From positions 1 through 8,127 of the forward strand of contig JAQVUQ010000110.1 in NCBI GenBank assembly GCA_028699365.1: DNA of 8,127 nucleotides, read 5' to 3'. Numbering within the stretch: the stretch's first letter is position 1; every line of letters starts with the position of its first letter. This stretch comes from UBA5359 sp028699365 [NCBI: bacterium] (lineage in GTDB: Bacteria > UBP13 > UBA5359). This document shows, in pieces, positions 5,270-8,127 of the stretch. Position numbers and translations under genes: made by a program. Below the pieces are notes generated by a model. The model was not told where the DNA came from and did no database searches. It saw nothing but the letters and a program-made list of their open reading frames with translations.

Positions 5270-6160
5270 CTAGAGATCCTCCAGCGCCGAACGCTGTTTC
5301 TCCTGGGAGACGTGCGTGTATATCTGCGTAGTCGATATGGAGGCATGTCCCAGGGTATCCTGTACCAGCCGCAGGTCGTTGCCGCTTCTGCGGTAGAGTA
5401 TGGTGGCAAAGGTGTGACGCAGCTTGTGAGGGGTTATGTTTTCGTGACGGGATATGTAGCCGCGCTCGCGTGCCAGCTCGATATATTTACGCAGCATGTC
5501 CCGGATTCCCTGAGTGGTGAAGCGACAGTGCTTGCGACTGGTGAAGAGGGGAGCGACAGGGCTTTTATCCTCTCTCTCCGCCAGATATGCTTCCAGCGCA
5601 GACCTGGAGATGCGGTTTAAAGGTATTATCCTCTCCTTATTGCCCTTGCCGGTGACTTTCAGGGTATCGCCGTGCAGGTCGCTCATATTCAGACTGACAA
5701 GCTCCTGCACTCGCAGGCCGGTATTGAGAAACAGCGCTATTACGGCGGTATCGCGTTTGTTGCCGGTCAATTCCTCCAGGCTGACCAGACCGTTTCTCTC
5801 TTCTTCGGCCAGATAAACCGGAGTCCGGTTCCTTGTCAGACGGGGCAGCCTGACATTGGCGGTGGGGTTCTTTTCGACGGCCTCCTCCTGGAAGAGGTAT
5901 TTGAAGAAGCTTTTGAGAGAGGCGATCTTGCGGGCCACGGAACTCATGGCGTAGCCCTTCTCCTGAAGAAAGACGCTATAGGCCCTGATCTCCGTAGAGG
6001 TCACCTTATCTACGGCAGGAACCCGCTTGCGGGCGGCCCTGTACCAGAGGTAGAAAGTACGCAGATCTATCTCATAACCCTGGCGAGTGTTGGGCGATTT
6101 ACCCTCGCTGGCCAGATACATGGCAAAATCGTCGACATAATCAAAAAAATCTGCCGCCAT
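5270..6160 (-). CDS. Tyrosine recombinase, XerC/XerD type
   Basis: This is a site-specific DNA recombinase that cuts and rejoins DNA through a 3'-phosphotyrosine intermediate. The 296-residue length and layout match chromosomal XerC/XerD, which resolve chromosome dimers at dif. An N-terminal SAM-like core-binding domain (about 1-105) includes SPNTRQGYEIDLRTFYLWY. The catalytic domain has R150 (NTGLRVQELVSL), K172 (GKGNKERIIPL), H245 and R248 (HKLRHTFAT), H272 (LGHASISTTQ) and the nucleophile Y281 (IYTHV). This is a full catalytic set at positions close to those of E. coli XerD. AGGAGG (plus coordinates 6168-6173) sits 7 nt from the ATG. A consensus extended -10 (6181-6189) gives a very short leader. 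It could be XerC, XerD, a lone XerA/XerH-like protein or a phage-type integrase. Length and the absence of phage genes favour a housekeeping role. The symbol is left blank because C and D cannot be separated here. Confidence 0.93.
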   Translation of the reverse strand: MAADFFDYVDDFAMYLASEGKSPNTRQGYEIDLRTFYLWYRAARKRVPAVDKVTSTEIRAYSVFLQEKGYAMSSVARKIASLKSFFKYLFQEEAVEKNPTANVRLPRLTRNRTPVYLAEEERNGLVSLEELTGNKRDTAVIALFLNTGLRVQELVSLNMSDLHGDTLKVTGKGNKERIIPLNRISRSALEAYLAEREDKSPVAPLFTSRKHCRFTTQGIRDMLRKYIELARERGYISRHENITPHKLRHTFATILYRRSGNDLRLVQDTLGHASISTTQIYTHVSQEKQRSALEDL

Positions 6161-6176
6161 ATGGCTGCCTCCTGAA

Positions 6177-6185
6177 TGGTATTAT
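6177..6185 (+). promoter_or_regulatory. Candidate extended -10 for the MFS gene (plus strand)
   Basis: TGGTATTAT matches the TGn-TATAAT extended -10 pattern with one change. It overlaps the oppositely directed element at 6181-6189. No good -35 is visible because the upstream sequence is the start of the recombinase gene. Transcription would begin near 6192 and leave a leader of about 40 nt, which includes two direct CCGGCAAG repeats (6197-6204 and 6213-6220). Confidence 0.4.
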
Positions 6186-6189
6186 AGCA
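6181..6189 (-). promoter_or_regulatory. Extended -10 promoter for the tyrosine recombinase
   Basis: Read on the minus strand this is TGCTATAAT, a perfect TATAAT with the TGn extension. The best -35 is weak (CTGCCG at 18-bp spacing, three of six matches), as is usual for extended -10 promoters. The expected start point is near 6174, right at the AGGAGG of the recombinase gene, so the 5' leader would be only about 14 nt. Confidence 0.65.
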
Positions 6190-6232
6190 GGAAAAGCCGG
6201 CAAGCGGCAGGTCCGGCAAGGATGATACGTAT

Positions 6233-7417
6233 ATGAATTTTCAATGGCTGCAGTTGGCCGCTCTGACACTGATGCATCTGGGCGTTGATATGATGGGCGG
6301 CATGATACCGGCCATATTGCCTGTAATACGGCAGAATTACGGCTTAAGCCTGTCGGCCGCTTTTACCATGCTGGCGGTGCTGAACCTTTCCGCCAACGGC
6401 GTTCAACTGGCTACAGGACATCTGCGCGCTTCCAGCCGGCAGCCGTTCTTTCTGGTGATCGGCCTGTGCCTTACCGCAGCCCTGTGCGTATTTGGGTTGC
6501 TTCCGCGTGGCGCCTATACCTTTCCCCTGCTGCTCCTGTTGATGGCTATAGGCGGAAGCGGGATAGCTATGGCGCATCCGGAGGGGTTGAGAGCGGTTCA
6601 TTCTCTCGACCGGCTGCCGCCGTCCATTACCACCGTCCTGTTCATGATGGGCGGCAACCTAGGCTTTGCCGGCGGGGGCTGGCTGTCGGCGATCCTGGCC
6701 GGCCGGTGGGGGCTGTCGGGCTTGCTGTTGCTGCTCTTCATCCAGCCGTTGTGCCTGATCGCGATGCGTCTGCTGCGCATCAAGCTCTCTGTTGAAGATA
6801 AGCAGCCGGAAGACGAAATGCCTGCTGACGAAGAACACCGTCCGTCAGGCATTCCCTTTACCCGACTTATGCTCCTGTCGATTCCGGTGGCCACGGCAAC
6901 GGCACTGCTGACCGGCTATCTGCCCACCCATCTGCACGAACTGGGCTTTCCTATCGCCTTTGGCGGTTTTTCTGCACTGGTATTCGGCGCAAGCGGAGTG
7001 GCAGGATCGATAATCTGGGGCATTCTGGCCCGATACAGGGGGGAGCATGGTGCCGTTAGAGCCTGTCTGTTGACTGGCATACCGTTTCTGTGTTCTTACC
7101 TCTTTACTCTGCAGCACAAATGGGCGCTTCTCCTGCTTGCCGGAGCCGGCTTCTGTCTGATGGCCGCTTTTCCGCTGATAGTCTCTATTGCCAGATACGC
7201 CGAAGGGTATAACATTGGCCGGCGTATGGCCTTTATCGTGGGCGGCTCCTGGGGTATCGCCAGCATAGTTATGATGCTTACGGGTATTGCAGCCGATGTA
7301 ACCGGTGTGCGTCTGATACTGCTGTTGTCCCTGGTTATCTATATCGCCGCCGCTGGCCTGCTGGTGTTTATGTTGCCTGTAAAGGCGCCGCGCACAGTTC
7401 GGACCGCTATAAGGTAA
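6233..7417 (+). CDS. MFS transporter, fosmidomycin-resistance (Fsr)-like
   Basis: This is a 394-residue polytopic inner-membrane protein of the major facilitator superfamily, probably a proton-driven efflux pump. It has about 12 hydrophobic segments, split by a hydrophilic, acidic loop (about 183-207, containing EDKQPEDEMPADEEH). This gives the usual 6+6 arrangement. The N-terminal HLGVDMMGGMIPAILPVIRQ (16-35) and AMAHPEGLRAVH (112-123) match the HxxxD...IPALLP and HPE(A/S)xRV motifs of E. coli Fsr and its relatives. The ATG at 6233 is preceded by AAGGA (6218-6222) at 10 nt. A four-codon frame (ATG 6222) ends in a TGA overlapping this ATG, as ATGA. The gene diverges from the recombinase across 72 bp. 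The substrate cannot be deduced; Fsr relatives also occur in organisms never exposed to fosmidomycin. The superfamily is secure and the subfamily likely. Confidence 0.85.
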   Translation: MNFQWLQLAALTLMHLGVDMMGGMIPAILPVIRQNYGLSLSAAFTMLAVLNLSANGVQLATGHLRASSRQPFFLVIGLCLTAALCVFGLLPRGAYTFPLLLLLMAIGGSGIAMAHPEGLRAVHSLDRLPPSITTVLFMMGGNLGFAGGGWLSAILAGRWGLSGLLLLLFIQPLCLIAMRLLRIKLSVEDKQPEDEMPADEEHRPSGIPFTRLMLLSIPVATATALLTGYLPTHLHELGFPIAFGGFSALVFGASGVAGSIIWGILARYRGEHGAVRACLLTGIPFLCSYLFTLQHKWALLLLAGAGFCLMAAFPLIVSIARYAEGYNIGRRMAFIVGGSWGIASIVMMLTGIAADVTGVRLILLLSLVIYIAAAGLLVFMLPVKAPRTVRTAIR

Positions 7418-7728
7418 GTGTAATTTAATGCGGATTATATAGAATTATTGGTGTCGTATAGTGTAAATATTTGCTGTAAAAACGTTGAAAATGACATGAA
7501 TATATGATTCGCCTCTTCCTTGAATTTCGGTTTTGATGCCGGCAAAAAAACTGTTCCGCTCTACGTTGCGTTTTGCATATGAACTGTACTCTTGACTCCT
7601 TTTGCTGCTAAGCGCATTTACAGCAAGAAATGTTAACATAAGGCAAGTTTGGTGCCTTGTTCCCATATACCGGTGCATGATAGGCTTTATATGTGAAATC
7701 ACTCAGTAATTTTTAAGGAGGCACAGCC
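7418..7728. other. AT-rich intergenic region, no convincing gene
   Basis: This gap of 311 bp is far poorer in G+C than its flanks: 17 of 60 bases at 7441-7500. It contains a 10-bp inverted pair (7471-7480 and 7617-7626), a perfect 10-bp palindrome ATGTTAACAT (7630-7639) and a small dyad GTGA-AA-TCAC (7693-7702). No promoter with both -35 and -10 elements stood out; TTGACT (7593-7598) has no acceptable -10 at 16-18 bp. It presumably carries the promoter of the downstream aminotransferase gene, and may hold the scar of a lost element. Confidence 0.6.
7471..7626. repeat. 10-bp inverted repeat flanking 136 bp
   Basis: TTGCTGTAAA (7471-7480) is the exact reverse complement of TTTACAGCAA (7617-7626). 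The match does not extend meaningfully in either direction. The segment is too small to hold a transposase, and no target-site duplication is obvious. It might be a degraded miniature element or a regulatory pair, or chance in AT-rich DNA. Confidence 0.45.
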
Positions 7729-8127
7729 ATGTATCGCATCGGACAGGAAGAAGTAGAAGCTGTTGCCCGTGTTATTGCGGGCAGGACGCTTTTTAGAGTT
7801 AACAACGCAGGGCAGGAAGTCGACAATTTTGAAAAGGAATGGGCAGCTACCATAGGTGCTGAATACGCGCTCTGTGTTTCCAGCGGAACAGGATCGTTGA
7901 TCTGTGCTCTGGCGGGGATGGGCATAGGCCCCGGGGATGAAGTCATCGTGCCGGGTTATACCTTCATGGCTACGGCGCTGGCAGTGGTGGCCGTGGGCGC
8001 CATACCGGTCATTGCCGAGATCGACGACACGCTTACCATCGATCCTGGTGATGTGGAAGAGAAAATAACCTCTCATACTAAGGCCGTTATCCCGGTACAT
8101 CTCAACGGTATGCCGGCCGATATGGAG
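7729..8127 (+). CDS. DegT/DnrJ/EryC1/StrS-family aminotransferase, N-terminal part (runs off the window)
   Basis: These PLP-dependent fold type I enzymes transaminate keto-sugars, usually NDP-sugars for O-antigen, S-layer glycan or antibiotic synthesis. The frame is open from the ATG at 7729 to the window end (133 codons of an expected 370-400). AAGGAGG (7715-7721) lies 7 nt upstream, which fixes the start. The protein begins MYRIGQEEVEAVARVIAG and continues with NFEKEWAATIGAEYALCVSSGTGSL (the SSGT at 51-54 binds cofactor phosphate). Then come GPGDEVIVPGYTFMATA (67-83) and AVIPVHLNGMPADM (119-132), all typical of the family. The catalytic lysine lies beyond the window. The start normally contains a short segment reading LFRxxG or similar; here it is LFRVNNAGQEV. 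The exact sugar substrate cannot be assigned. It follows the AT-rich gap and may begin a new glycan-related operon. Confidence 0.92.
   Translation, partial: MYRIGQEEVEAVARVIAGRTLFRVNNAGQEVDNFEKEWAATIGAEYALCVSSGTGSLICALAGMGIGPGDEVIVPGYTFMATALAVVAVGAIPVIAEIDDTLTIDPGDVEEKITSHTKAVIPVHLNGMPADME

Noticed and set aside
5270-6160. Integrase of a mobile element with an att site
   Set aside because: There is no tRNA gene, direct att-like repeat or phage/ICE gene nearby, and length and motifs fit housekeeping XerC/XerD.
7445-7702. Minus-strand open frame of 85 codons in the AT-rich gap, with a faint transposase-like stretch (KRNVERNSFFAGIK)
   Set aside because: It has a GTG start without a ribosome binding site, and the resemblance is too short to support a transposase remnant.
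7693-7702. CRP/FNR-like operator GTGA-AA-TCAC
   Set aside because: The arms are only 4 bp with a 2-bp spacer; CRP and FNR sites need 4-6 bp between half-sites.
7699-8100. Minus-strand open frame of 133 codons at the right end
   Set aside because: It is antisense to the DegT-family gene, whose motifs and ribosome binding site are clear.

Overview
The window holds seven clear genes plus one small membrane-protein gene on the minus strand that is easily overlooked. It looks like a bacterial chromosome of moderate G+C, with consensus AGGAGG-type ribosome binding sites and one TTG start. The source is probably an anaerobic Firmicute (Desulfotomaculum/Syntrophomonas-like) or a Chloroflexota member such as Dehalococcoidia. 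That guess rests on the pairing of diaminopimelate epimerase with the 'direct' LL-diaminopimelate aminotransferase, on the ribosome binding sites, and on the repeat-filled intergenic gaps. It cannot be settled from 8 kb.

Layout. (1) 1-902: the 3' end of a type I restriction enzyme R subunit (hsdR). It is visibly AT-richer than the genes that follow, so this is probably the edge of an accessory restriction-modification locus. A 12-bp stem-loop separates it from a convergent 52-residue lmo0937-like membrane protein. (2) 1434-4888: dapF, dapL and hflX in one direction. DapL and DapF catalyse consecutive steps from tetrahydrodipicolinate to LL- and then meso-diaminopimelate, for lysine and peptidoglycan. 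HflX is a ribosome-associated GTPase. (3) 5061-5261: a 66-residue single-pass membrane protein of unknown function, lying tail to tail (8 bp apart) with a XerC/D-type tyrosine recombinase on the minus strand. (4) 6233-7417: an MFS transporter resembling the fosmidomycin-resistance (Fsr) family, divergent from the recombinase. The short gap carries two overlapping, oppositely directed extended -10 elements. (5) 7418-7728: an AT-rich gap of 311 bp with short inverted repeats and no convincing gene. (6) 7729 to the end: the first 133 residues of a DegT/DnrJ/EryC1/StrS sugar aminotransferase.

The most unusual signal is not a gene. Three separate gaps (1201-1433, 2280-2403, 4889-5060) are filled with short arrays that all have a 7-nt period but different unit sequences: GAACNNN in two opposed blocks, CAGGAGC, ACCAACA, CAGAAGT, TGTTAAG and ATTCCGC. 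One gap also has an 18-bp hairpin-forming sequence duplicated around two of the arrays. No such array was seen inside a coding region. This resembles in kind the heptanucleotide STRR repeats of cyanobacteria, but several unrelated units sharing one period in 4 kb suggests a common process or a common constraint.
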